Shown here: positions 44,411-55,147 of the stretch, in pieces
Layout of the letters: each line of letters starts with the position of its first letter
How positions within the stretch are numbered: position 1 is the stretch's first letter
Origin: Lysinibacillus agricola
Lineage (GTDB): Bacteria; Bacillota; Bacilli; Bacillales_A; Planococcaceae
Assembly (NCBI RefSeq): GCF_016638705.1
Contig: NZ_CP067341.1
Span: forward strand, 871,501 to 935,500
DNA length: 64,000 nucleotides
Direction of reading: 5' to 3'
Position numbers and translations under genes: made by a program
Notes under the pieces: model-generated
Databases searched by the model: none
Seen by the model: the letters and a program-made list of their open reading frames with translations, nothing else
Told to the model about the DNA's origin: nothing

Positions 44411-47400
44411 ATGACATTGCGTATTGTATCAGGACGTTCAGGAACAGGTAAATCAACGTTTATTCATCATGAGATTATCGAGCAACTAAAATCAGATCCG
44501 TTGGGAAATCCAATTTTTGTGATTGTTCCTGACCAAATGTCTTACTCAACGGAGTATGAGCTAACGAATAAGCATGGCTTGCAAGGCTTAATCCGTGCGC
44601 AGGTCATGACATTTAAACGATTAGCATGGCTAGTGTTACAGGAAACGGGTGGTATTGCTCGAAAAGAAGTAAATGGCTATGGCTATCGAATGCTTATCCG
44701 CAAACTTTTAGAGGAACAAAAAAGTGAGTTTTCATTATTTCGACAAGCAGCTGGGAAACGAGGCTTTACGGAGGAAATAGAATCGCTATTACGGGAGTTT
44801 AGTCGTTATAGTGTAAATAGTTCAGTGTTAGCTGAAGTGACAGCATCTTTGAAGGTCATTGATGCGCCTCATACTTTGCAAGCGAAAACGAATGATTTAC
44901 AAGTAGTTCTACAAGCTTTGGAGGAACGACTTGGCACGACGTATGTCGATAGTGAGGGGTATTATCCGATTTTAACCGAGCAACTGAAATACTCCGAGAC
45001 GATGAAGCAGGCAACAATTTATATAGATGGTTTTACAGCATTTACTGTAAGAGAATTAGAGCTTGTAAAAGAGTTATTAAAGGTGACGAAACAGGTAACG
45101 GTAGTTCTTCCGTTTGACCATATCGAAGAAGTTTATGATGAGCAGTCTTTATTCTATGAAGCCGCTTCTACGAACCAACGTTTACACGACATTGCAAATG
45201 AAGAGGGCATTGAAGTGGATGCACCATTGCACTTCTACAATACGCATCGTTTTCAATCTGAAGATTTACAGCATATGGAATCGCGATTTGCAGATATTGT
45301 GCCTCAAACGAAAAAAACTTCAGGTGATGTAATGGTACTTGAAGCGTCCAATCGACGTGCAGAGATACATGCCATTGCCCGGGAAATAACAAAGCTAACA
45401 AGGGAGAAGGGTTATCGTTATCAGGATATAGTACTTCTTTATAGACAAGCAGAAGTCTATGACCCGCTTATTACAACGATTTTTCAGCAATATGAAATTC
45501 CTATTTTTACAAATTCGAAAAAGACGATGCTGCATCACCCTTTAATTGAGCTTAGTCGATCTGCTTTAGAGGTTATCACTTCTAATTGGAAATACGAACC
45601 AGTTTTTCGTAGTGTAAAAACAGATTTATTTTTCCCATTACATGCTGAGCTAAATGTTTGGCGAGAGCGTGCGGATCGTTTAGAAAACTACTGTTTAGCA
45701 CAGGGCGTCTATGGTGAGCGCTGGTTTGAGGAAGCTCGATGGTTTTACAAGAAGTATCGTGGACTTGAATTCCATTCACGCGTGCAAACAGATGAAGAAC
45801 GTGCCATGCAAGCAGAAATCGAGGCTATTCGCGATGAAATTCGTCAGCCGCTAAAATTGTTACAGGACAAGCTGGAAGTAGCGACAACAGGTCGAGATGT
45901 AGCGACAGCTTTATTTGAATTGATTGAAAGTTTACATGTTTATGAAAAGCTTCAAGCAATGAAAGACCGTGAACTGGATCGAGGTGATGCATTAGCTGCA
46001 AGTGAGCATGATCAAGCATGGAAAGAATGGATTGCCGTGCTCGATCAGTTTGTCTATATGTTTGGTGAGCAGGAGATGTCTGTGGAGGCAGCGGCGAAAA
46101 TTTTAGATGAGGGCTTTGATACATTAGAATTTTCTCGTATCCCACCTACATTAGATGAGGTCATGGTAGCAACGGTTGACTTAGCCCGTTTATCGAATAT
46201 AAAGGTCGCTTTTGTCTTAGGGATGAATGATGGCGTCTATCCAACTCGTATGGAGTATGAGGGATTGCTGTCAGATACTGAACGTGAATGGTTTAATCAA
46301 ATTGGTTATGAGCTTGCGCCAACATCTAAAAATCGTTTACTGCAGGAGAATTTCTTGCTATATCGTGCTTTAACGACGCCATCCGATAAATTATATATGT
46401 CCTACCCAACAGCAGATGAAGAGGGCAAGGCGCTATTGTCCTCACTCTATATTAAGAAAATTATCGGCAATGATAAAACGGCTGGGCTTTTGAGTGGTGT
46501 CCAGGTTGAGCGAGTTGTGATTGATCCAATTGAATTACTGGAAGAAAGTGCTTTACCGTATATACGTCATCCACGTACAGCTTTAGCACATTTAATGGTG
46601 CAAAAACGCCAAGCTGAGCATAGCCGCGAGCTTGCACCAGAGTGGCTTGCTTTACAAAAATTTTATAAACAGGACCCTTATTGGGCACTTGTTTTTGAAC
46701 GAGTTTTACATCCAATCACTCATAAAAATGAAGCAGAGCCATTAGAAAATTACATCACTCAGGAATTATACGGTCAAAAGCTAACATCTAGTGTGTCGCG
46801 TGTTGAGAAATTTTTCCGTTGCCCATTTTCGCATTTCACAACGTATGGGCTTCGTCTAGAAGAGCGGGCAGAGTACAGACTAGAAACATTTGCAATGGGC
46901 GATTTATTCCATGAGGCATTGAAATGGATTACTGAAGAGACACACCGTCAGCAGCTATCATGGATACGTTTAACAAAGCAACAAATTAAACAATTAGCAC
47001 GACAAGCCGTTGAGCAAATTGTGCCGGTATTTTCACATCAAATTTTACTGTCAAGCGCACGTTATCGCTATATTCAGCGCAAGCTTATTCGTATTGTCGA
47101 GCGAACAATGACGGCACTTACACAGCATGCGAATGTATCTCACTTTAAGCCAATTGCCATTGAGGCATCGTTTGGACCTGGGCAAAATGAACAGCTACCA
47201 CCACTTGAAATTGATTTAACAGGTGGTAAGAAAATGTTTATGCGAGGTCGTATTGATAGGGTAGATAGTGCGTCTATTGATGACCGCTCTTATTTACGGA
47301 TTGTCGATTATAAATCATCAGCTCGTGATTTAGATTTGAATGAGGTTTATCACGGATTGTCTCTTCAGGTACTAACGTATTTAGATGTAGCGATGGAAAA

Positions 47401-47920
47401 TTCCTCTTATTGGCTACCGGGTGAGGCGGAACCAGCCGGGGTTCTTTATGTGCATGTCCACAATCCAATGCTAAAGCTTGATAAGGATTTAAGCGACAGT
47501 GAAATTGAGGAAGATCGATTAAAACAATACAAAATGAAAGGTCTTTTATCAGAAAATGCGGAGTCCATTTTATCGATGGACGAGCAATTAGAGGAATCGA
47601 GTGGGCATTCAAAAATCATTCCTGTCTATATGAAAAAAGATGGGACACCATCAGAATCTCAGTCACGTATTGTACCTGTTAATGATATGAAAAATCTACA
47701 GCATTTTGTACGGCGCAAGCATCAAGAGGCTGGTAATGGAATTTTAGCAGGGGATACCTCTATTAGTCCTTATAAACTAAAAACAAAAACAGCATGTGAC
47801 TACTGTCAATTTGCGGCTGTTTGTCAATTTGACCCATCTGATGGCAAGCAAAGCTATCGTCAGTTACAGCAAGCAAAACCGAATGATATCGTTGACAAAA
47901 TTTGGAAGGAGATGAAGTAA
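44411..47920 (+). CDS. addB: Helicase-exonuclease subunit AddB
   Basis: AddB with AddA is the RecBCD-type enzyme that resects double-strand breaks and recognises the Chi-like site. The 1169 residues have an N-terminal pseudo-helicase with Walker A VSGRSGTGKST and a C-terminal RecB-type nuclease (MGDLFHEAL, RGRIDRVD, IVDYKSS) flanked by the iron-sulphur cysteines (FFRCPFSHF and ACDYCQFAAVCQFD). The ATG has AGGAGG upstream. addA follows one base after the stop. Confidence 0.95.
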   Translation: MTLRIVSGRSGTGKSTFIHHEIIEQLKSDPLGNPIFVIVPDQMSYSTEYELTNKHGLQGLIRAQVMTFKRLAWLVLQETGGIARKEVNGYGYRMLIRKLLEEQKSEFSLFRQAAGKRGFTEEIESLLREFSRYSVNSSVLAEVTASLKVIDAPHTLQAKTNDLQVVLQALEERLGTTYVDSEGYYPILTEQLKYSETMKQATIYIDGFTAFTVRELELVKELLKVTKQVTVVLPFDHIEEVYDEQSLFYEAASTNQRLHDIANEEGIEVDAPLHFYNTHRFQSEDLQHMESRFADIVPQTKKTSGDVMVLEASNRRAEIHAIAREITKLTREKGYRYQDIVLLYRQAEVYDPLITTIFQQYEIPIFTNSKKTMLHHPLIELSRSALEVITSNWKYEPVFRSVKTDLFFPLHAELNVWRERADRLENYCLAQGVYGERWFEEARWFYKKYRGLEFHSRVQTDEERAMQAEIEAIRDEIRQPLKLLQDKLEVATTGRDVATALFELIESLHVYEKLQAMKDRELDRGDALAASEHDQAWKEWIAVLDQFVYMFGEQEMSVEAAAKILDEGFDTLEFSRIPPTLDEVMVATVDLARLSNIKVAFVLGMNDGVYPTRMEYEGLLSDTEREWFNQIGYELAPTSKNRLLQENFLLYRALTTPSDKLYMSYPTADEEGKALLSSLYIKKIIGNDKTAGLLSGVQVERVVIDPIELLEESALPYIRHPRTALAHLMVQKRQAEHSRELAPEWLALQKFYKQDPYWALVFERVLHPITHKNEAEPLENYITQELYGQKLTSSVSRVEKFFRCPFSHFTTYGLRLEERAEYRLETFAMGDLFHEALKWITEETHRQQLSWIRLTKQQIKQLARQAVEQIVPVFSHQILLSSARYRYIQRKLIRIVERTMTALTQHANVSHFKPIAIEASFGPGQNEQLPPLEIDLTGGKKMFMRGRIDRVDSASIDDRSYLRIVDYKSSARDLDLNEVYHGLSLQVLTYLDVAMENSSYWLPGEAEPAGVLYVHVHNPMLKLDKDLSDSEIEEDRLKQYKMKGLLSENAESILSMDEQLEESSGHSKIIPVYMKKDGTPSESQSRIVPVNDMKNLQHFVRRKHQEAGNGILAGDTSISPYKLKTKTACDYCQFAAVCQFDPSDGKQSYRQLQQAKPNDIVDKIWKEMK

Positions 47921-47921
47921 G

Positions 47922-50900
47922 TTGGTACAAAAAATACCCGAAAAGCCAACGGAAGTGACATGGACTGACGACCAGTGGAAGGCAATTTATGCAAGCGGCC
48001 AGGATACACTTGTATCGGCTGCGGCAGGCTCTGGTAAAACGGCAGTTCTCATTAATCGCATGATTGAAAAGGTAGTTGCAAAAGAGAATCCAATCAATGT
48101 CGACGAGTTACTTGTCGTAACATTTACAAATGCATCCGCTGCTGAGATGCGTCATCGTATGGCAGAGGCACTTGAAAAGGCTATTGCAGAAAATCCAACT
48201 TCCAATCATTTAAGACGTCAGTTAAGCCTTGTCAATAAAGCACAAATTTCAACACTGCATTCTTTCTGCTTAGCTATTGTGAAGCAGTATGCCTATATGC
48301 TAGATATTGATCCAGGCTTTCGTATAGCAAATGAGGCAGAGGTTGCTTTGTTAAGGGACGATATATTAGCAGAAGTATTAGAAGATGCTTACGATTCTGA
48401 GGATGAGGCACAGATTCAAGCAATCTATCGTCTTGTTGATAGCTTTACATCGGATCGTGATGATCAGGCGATAGAAACCTTAATAAGCAAGCTTTATGAT
48501 ACATCCCGCGTTCATACAGAGCCTCAAAAATGGCTTCGTAGTCTACCAGAGACATATGACTTAGCTGCAGACGTGACAATTGATGATTTAGAGCTGTCGA
48601 AATATGTGAAATTAACAGTCAAGCATAGTCTTGACGAGGCTTTCGTTTTAATTTCTGAAATGCGAGCCATTACGCTACAGCCTGAGGGACCTGCACCATA
48701 TGCTGAAACAGCAGAGATTGATTTTGCCATGATTCAAGAAGGCATTCGCATTAGTCGTGAAGGAACGTGGCAGGAACTCTTTGATTATTTCGCAACTGTG
48801 AAATGGTCAACTTTAAAGCGTGTATCAAAGGATGCTTTAGTGGATGTGGAGCTACAGGAGCTTGCCAAGAAAAAACGTGAGGCAGCTAAAAAAATTGTCA
48901 ACAAACTTAAAGAGACCTATTTTGTTCGGACTCCTGCACGCTTGCTTGAAGAAATTCGCTTAATGGGTCCGACGATAGGAACATTAGTCGAATTGACAAA
49001 TGTTTTTAGTGAGAGGTTCCGCATGGCAAAATTAGAACGAGGAATTATTGATTTCTCGGATCTAGAGCATTTCGCATTGCAAATTTTAACGGTAGAAGTC
49101 GAAGGTGAATTACAACCTTCACCTATTGCACTAGATTTGAAACAGCGTTTTAAAGAAGTACTTGTTGACGAATACCAAGATAGTGCGACACGTTGCTAAT
49201 TGAAAAGATTAGCCACTAGCATATTTGCTAGGAGAACTAAGAAATCAGATGAGTCGAATGATGAGGTAACGCTCTGAAAGGCTCGACCTAATCCTCCGAA
49301 TAGCATCAGCATAGGCAATTATGATGGTGTTATAAGCTCGGTGAAGTCAGCTGAATATTACCCTAATCGAAAGAAGGAAAGCGAGATAGAGGTATCTTGT
49401 GTGGTAGATAGGCTGGGGTTCTATAAGAGAATCTATGGTTAGAATTTAGGTTAAACAACAATCTAATGACGAAATTCCGAATGTACGGCTCTAGAGGTAT
49501 AGCCATTCGAAAGGGTGGTCCGCCACGCGCGGGTTAGTGAGGTGGAGTAAGAATTGTCTTTATGAAACACCTTATGATGTTATAGGCATCATCCAGCTAA
49601 CAGGGCTAGAGGAATGACCTAAGGATTCTGTATGAAAAGATATGGTTCTTGGAACGTGGGAAGCTGACTACGTGGAGAGATTGTACTCGACGAAACGGTA
49701 CGAGGGAAAACGAATTCATCGTATAACCTTGTTTTAAGTTAGTGAAAGTGATGGCACAGTACCTAGGAAGCCGTGATAATAAGCGGTGGAGGGATAGCCA
49801 TTAGTTAGTTAATTGAACACTCATACTATATTTCATGATTTTCAGGTTCGAGTAGGACTAAGAGAAATGGAATCACTGAACAATCTCTTGATTGATAAAG
49901 GTGAGTACATTGACTGAAACGGTTAACGCCAATAAGGGATTAGGCTTTACGGAAATGAAATAATAGGATGAAGAGCAATTAATTGATGGAACGCCGTATG
50001 AGGGGAAACCCTCACGTACGGTGTGAATGGGGGAAAAAGCTAGAGATTACTTCAAAGGCTTACCTATCCATATCAAATATGCTGCAAGAAACAATATTAC
50101 AGCTTGTGAAAACAGGTAGTGAGCAAGAGGGAAATCTCTTTATGGTTGGGGACGTAAAACAAAGTATTGTGCGCCCATAAGGGTATTGTATATTTCACCA
50201 TTTGGCGGTGAATAAACTATAGAAACGGTTTATATATCAACCGACTTATCTTGATGGGAAACCAAAGAGGGAGTGTAGCATGTCGGTTAAAGTCATAAGT
50301 TAGCCTAAACGGAAAGGCTACGACTGAATGGCAAGATATAAAAGATTCATATAAGGAAGAAGGCTAAACTGCTTGAAGAATAGTCCGAGTGGGGTCATGC
50401 TTAACCATCTAGGAAACCGTTTGAAACCTAGAATCTATTCTGTTCAGCGTATTAGATGCTTGCGACTGAACATGGGAACGTGTACTAGATTGATGCACAA
50501 TCCCAGTTTCTGATTGACGAAAGAATAGACACACTTCAAGATTGAAGAAAAGGATGAACGTTCCTTCCGACAATGAATCAAGCCTGTATACAATATACTA
50601 AATGGGGATTACCTAAGTTGGAGTGCCACAAGGCTATGTACACGGGTACTGAAAATCCAATATGGTAACGGAGCTCTCGTAGTAGTCGGAGATAGGGAAA
50701 GCCTATTACATGGCGAAGGAGAGCAGCTTATAACGTATAAACAATGAGGAAAGGAGCGAAATGCTCTATGCAAAGTTCAGAAATTGTCTTATACAATCTA
50801 TCGAAACAAGCAATGAAAGACGGATATACATTTGACCGTCTATACAGACATTTATACAATGAAGATTTTTATATAAAAGCCTATACGAAGATATACAAAA

Positions 50901-53900
50901 ATAAAGGTAGTGCAACAAAAGGTATTGATGGAGAAACAGCGGATGGATTCGGGGAAGAAAAAATTCAAGCAATCGTTGATACGTTGAAAAATGAAAGCTA
51001 TCAACCGAAGCCAGTTCGTCGTATTCATATCCCAAAGAAAAATGGTGGTACACGACCACTTGGTATCCCTACGTTTACAGACCGTATTGTACAAGAAGTT
51101 TGTCGTATGATATTAGAAGCCATTTATGAGCCTAAATTTTCAAATCATTCGCATGGTTTCAGACCAAAAAGAAGTTGTCATACAGCATTAATCGAAATGA
51201 AGAAAACCTTTACAGGGGTAAATTGGTTCATTGAAGGCGATATAAAAGGATTTTTCGATAACATCAATCATCAAATTTTAATTACTATTTTAAGAAAACG
51301 TATCAAAGATGAAAAATTCATTCGTTTAATGTGGAAGTTCTTAAAAGCAGGATTCGTTGAAAATTGGCGATTCCAAAAGACGTATAGTGGAACTCCACAG
51401 GGCGGAATTATTAGTCCGTTACTAGCGAATATTTATTTAAATGAATTTGATGATTATATTGAAAAAGAATTAAAGCCTTCTTTTGATTTAGGTGAACCAA
51501 AAAAACGTAAACGTAATACTGAATATCGAAAATATGATATGCGTAACCAACGTTTGCATAAAAAAATTAATGCAACAGAAGATGAAGTTTTGCGAAAAGA
51601 AATGATTGAAGAATATAAGGCGAATAAGAAAATTTTGCTTAATTTACCGTACTATGAGTCGAACACGGACACATATAAAGCAATAAAATATGTACGTTAT
51701 GCAGATGATTTTATTGTTGGCGTCAATGGTAGTAAAGAAGATTGTGAAATGCTTAAGCAAACAATGAAAGACTTTCTACAAAATTATTTACAACTTGAAT
51801 TGTCAGAAGATAAGACGCTCATTACGCATAGTACAAAGTTTGCGAACTTTTTAAGCTACGATATATCAATTAGCCATGATTTAAGTACGGCAAAAGATAA
51901 AAACGGTGTTATTAAACGTAAATATAGAGAATATGTACAATTACGAATACCTAAAGGAACAATTGAAAAAGTAATCGTAAAAAATAAAATGGTCAAAGAC
52001 ATTGATGCGAAACAATGGGATATGTTGCATCGAACAAGATTAGTTGGACTTTCTGATTTAGAAATCATCGAAACGTATAACGCAGAGCTACGTGGTTTAT
52101 ATAATTATTATGCTCTAGCGGAAAATGTAAACCAAAAAATGTGGCAATTACGTTATGTAATGGAATATAGCTGTTTAAAAACACTTGCAAATAAATACAA
52201 ATCCTCAGTAGCAAAAATGAAGGTTAAGTTTAAACAAGGTAAGTATTGGGGAGTAAAATACGAAACAAAACAAGGTGAAAGAATAGCATATTTCTATAAA
52301 GATGGTTTTGAAAAAGGAAAAGAAAGCGTCAAAGCAACAATAGATGAACTACCTAATCTTTATGTATATCAAGGCAGAAATGATGTAGAAAAACGACTAA
52401 GTGCAAGACAATGTGAATTATGTGGAGACAATCATCCCGATACAAAATTCGAAATTCATCACATAAATAAAGTGAAGAATTTAAAGGGAAAAGAATATTG
52501 GGAATGGACAATGCTCGCTAAGCAAAGAAAAACGCTAGTCGTGTGTGATAAATGTCATAAAGAAATTCATAAACAACGATAGATTTGTTATAAGTGGAGA
52601 GCCGTATACTCTGAGAGGAGTACGTACGGTTCGGGGAGGGGTTCACTGGAAACCTACTACAGAAATGTAGCAAGGCGCTGGGTTCCTACTCTACTACCGT
52701 TTTCGTTTAGCAGAACCAAAGCTCTTTATGCGAAAGTATAGCGAGTTTCTAGAGATCCCAGATTTGACAGGAATGCGAATCGATTTAAACGCTAATTTCC
52801 GTAGTCGGAAAGAAGTGTTGAACGCTACAAACTATGTATTTGCACAAATTATGGGTGAGCGCGTTGGAGAAATTCTCTATGATGAAAATGCTTCATTAAA
52901 GCCAGCAGCTCCGTATAATGACGGAGAAGTTCCAGTAGAGCTAGTCATCATGCATCCTCCTGGAGAAGAAGCGCTGGACGAAGAGGCAGAAGATATTGCT
53001 AGTGAAGCCTCTGAACTAGAGGAATTAAAAAAATCACAGTATGAGGCACGTTTTATCATTGAGCGTATTCGGCAGATGATGGAGGATGGGACAACCGTAT
53101 TTGATACAAAAACGAAGACAGAACGTCCTTTAAAATATAGTGATATAGTGATCTTAATGCGTTCAATGACATGGTCAACAGATTTAGTGGAGGAATTTAA
53201 GCTTGCGGGAATTCCTCTTTATGCGGAGTCCTCCAAAGGATATTTCGATGCGCTTGAGGTCATGATTATGCTGAACGTACTGAAGGTTGTCGATAATCCA
53301 TATCAGGATATTCCTTTGGCATCAGTGCTACGCGCTCCATTTGTTGGCTTAACAGAAAATGAGCTAGCAAAAATACGGCTAGCAGATTCAAAAGCGCCGT
53401 TTTATGATGCATTAAGGCAATTTATTCGAAGTGATGGGCATGGTGTACAGACTGACACTTTTGTGAAGCTTCAACGTTTTATGCTGGCATTTGAAAACTG
53501 GCGGGATTTAGCGCGCCGTGGTTCATTGTCAGATTTAATTTGGAAAATTTACTTAGACACGCATTATTACGAGATGGTTGGAGCGATGCCAAATGGCAAG
53601 CAGCGTCAGGCCAATTTACGTGTTTTACACGATCGGGCATTAATGTATGAGAAAACAGCCTTTCGAGGACTGTTTTCGTTTTTACGCTTTATTGACCGTA
53701 TGCGTACGCGTGGTGATGATTTAGGAACGGCCAAATCAATTGGAGAAAAGGATGATGTCGTGCGTCTTGTAACCATCCACTCTTCAAAAGGTTTGGAATA
53801 TCCTGTTGTCTTTGTCGCAGGGATGGGGCGACCGTTTAATAAAATGGATTTCCACAATCCATATTTATTCGATCAAGATTTTGGCCTTGCAGTGAAGGCG

Positions 53901-55055
53901 ATTGATCCAGAAAATCGTATTACGTATACATCCCTACCTTTTTTAGCTCTAAAGGAGAAAAAGGAGCTCGAAATGCGTGCTGAGGAAATGCGTGTATTAT
54001 ACGTAGCAATGACACGTGCGAAGGAGCGACTTATTTTAGTAGGGTCTGTGAAAAATTGGAGTAAAACGCTCGACAATTGGCAGGATGCACAAAGTTTGCC
54101 GGTAGATGCCCCGCTTCAGGAGTATTTACGTGCGCGAGCTAATAGCTACTTTGACTGGATTGGGCCTGCAGTTGCAAGGCATGCAGATTTTACAGCAATT
54201 GCTACTTCCACTTATAAGGCACCTGAAGATGTATCACATTGGTGGGTACGTGCTGTCGATACGAGACATTATACGTATGATTTGCAAGCGTTAGAGGATG
54301 AGGTACAGCAATTGCTCGAAACGCCTAATGACGTAGAGTTATTATCAGAAATTACGACGCGCTTTCAAGCACAGTATTCATTTCAAAAATCAACACAAAA
54401 ACGCTCAAAAACATCTGTTAGTGAAATTAAGCGTTTAGAAAATTTACAGCGGCAGGAGGAGCCTGAATATTACTTTTCAGTACCTTCTAAGCAAAAAATG
54501 ACAACCATTGCGCCACGTCCAAGCTTTTTACAGGACAAGCAGCTAACAGGCGCAGAAATCGGAACAGCTGTCCACACAGTCATGCAGCATGTACCTCAAA
54601 ACGGCTTTACGGATGTACAGGAGGTTAAGGCGTTTGTCGCTGATTTAGTGGCAAGGCAGCTATTGACGGAGGCTGAGGGAAAGGTTGTTCCATGGAAAAA
54701 AATATATAATTTCTTTACAACAGACATTGGACATCGTTTTAAAAAGGCAAAAACAGTCCGGAGAGAAATGCCATTTACGATTAGTAGAGTAGATGAAGAT
54801 GGCGATGCTCAAATTGTACAAGGGATTATTGATTGCTTATTTGAGGATGAAAACGGTGAATGGGTCTTGCTTGATTATAAGACAGATCGCATCCAATCAC
54901 ATTTTGCTGAGGAGCCAGCGCTAACGAAGGAACTCTTAGGCAGATATGGTGTGCAACTCAGAGTTTATAGTGAGGCAATCGAATCTATTCTTCAAATCAA
55001 AGTGAGTGACAAAGTTCTATATTTATTAGATATTGAGCGAGCTTTACATGCATAA
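47922..55055 (+). CDS. addA: Helicase-nuclease subunit AddA, interrupted by two group II introns
   Basis: Exon 1 is 47922-49182, exon 2 is 50074-50168 and exon 3 is 52695-55055. Joined, they give 1238 residues in one frame, the usual length of AddA. Exon 1 has motif I ([15 protein letters not shown]) and ends within motif II as DEYQD. Exon 2 continues [12 protein letters not shown] and VGDVKQSI of motif III. Exon 3 begins [11 protein letters not shown] and has [12 protein letters not shown] (motif V), [11 protein letters not shown] (motif VI) and the nuclease core LLDYKTD. The start is TTG with AAGGAGATGA upstream. Without splicing, AddA would be truncated near residue 425. Both junctions fall exactly where frame and homology are restored, so function through splicing is likely. 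Confidence 0.9.
49183..50073 (+). mobile_element. ORF-less group II intron in addA motif II
   Basis: An 891-base intron. The 5' end is GTGCGAC (group II GUGYG), and the 3' end is AT (AY). Domain V is a 34-base hairpin at 49991-50024 with GCCGTATGAGGG-GAAA-CCCTCACGTACGGT-type strands. A TATCTTG at 49393-49399 is complementary to the last seven exon bases CAAGATA, an excellent EBS1-IBS1 pair. No reading frame for a reverse transcriptase is present, so splicing and movement need a maturase from elsewhere. Removing it joins GAT-A and CA-AAT to restore DTN. Confidence 0.88.
50169..52694 (+). mobile_element. Group II intron with reverse transcriptase in addA motif III
   Basis: A 2526-base intron. 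The 5' end is GTGCGCC and the 3' end is AC. Domain V is a 34-base hairpin at 52599-52632 with GAGCCGTATACTCT-GAGA-GGAGTACGTACGGTTC-type strands, followed by a domain VI with CTACTACAGAAATGTAG. The encoded protein lies in domain IV (50768-52582). Its RNA differs from the neighbouring intron in the first 30 bases and in domain V, so the two are not copies of each other. Removing it restores [10 protein letters not shown]. Confidence 0.92.
50768..52582 (+). CDS. ltrA: Group II intron reverse transcriptase/maturase with HNH endonuclease
   Basis: A 604-residue intron-encoded protein. The RT domain has [63 protein letters not shown] and the catalytic YADD ([10 protein letters not shown]). The maturase X domain follows (about 400-500: [17 protein letters not shown]). 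The C-terminal HNH endonuclease has [25 protein letters not shown] and CDKCHKEIH. It assists splicing and target-primed reverse transcription. An in-frame ATG at 50744 exists. I chose 50768 because AAAGGAG at 50750-50756 precedes it. The catalytic residues are intact, so the intron may be active. Confidence 0.94.
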   Translation: MQSSEIVLYNLSKQAMKDGYTFDRLYRHLYNEDFYIKAYTKIYKNKGSATKGIDGETADGFGEEKIQAIVDTLKNESYQPKPVRRIHIPKKNGGTRPLGIPTFTDRIVQEVCRMILEAIYEPKFSNHSHGFRPKRSCHTALIEMKKTFTGVNWFIEGDIKGFFDNINHQILITILRKRIKDEKFIRLMWKFLKAGFVENWRFQKTYSGTPQGGIISPLLANIYLNEFDDYIEKELKPSFDLGEPKKRKRNTEYRKYDMRNQRLHKKINATEDEVLRKEMIEEYKANKKILLNLPYYESNTDTYKAIKYVRYADDFIVGVNGSKEDCEMLKQTMKDFLQNYLQLELSEDKTLITHSTKFANFLSYDISISHDLSTAKDKNGVIKRKYREYVQLRIPKGTIEKVIVKNKMVKDIDAKQWDMLHRTRLVGLSDLEIIETYNAELRGLYNYYALAENVNQKMWQLRYVMEYSCLKTLANKYKSSVAKMKVKFKQGKYWGVKYETKQGERIAYFYKDGFEKGKESVKATIDELPNLYVYQGRNDVEKRLSARQCELCGDNHPDTKFEIHHINKVKNLKGKEYWEWTMLAKQRKTLVVCDKCHKEIHKQR

Positions 55056-55064
55056 GTAAACGCG

Positions 55065-55117
55065 GTGAAAATAGGGCATCTGAAGTAGTTTACAAGAGTA
55101 GACGCCCTGTTTTCACT
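55065..55117 (+). terminator. Possible hairpin terminator after addA
   Basis: GTGAAAATAGGGC pairs with GCCCTGTTTTCAC around a loop of about 26 bases. It is a weak terminator because no U-run follows directly. Confidence 0.4.
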
Positions 55118-55147
55118 AAAGCGTTATTAAATAGAGGAGGCTATTTT

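Noticed and set aside
49983..50180. Separate small protein gene ending in [11 protein letters not shown]
   Set aside because: Its C-terminal half is AddA exon 2; the start lies in domain V of the first intron and its last residues run into the second intron.
47922..55055. addA as a pseudogene made of three fragments
   Set aside because: The breaks coincide with group II intron ends, and removing the introns restores the frame exactly at conserved motifs.
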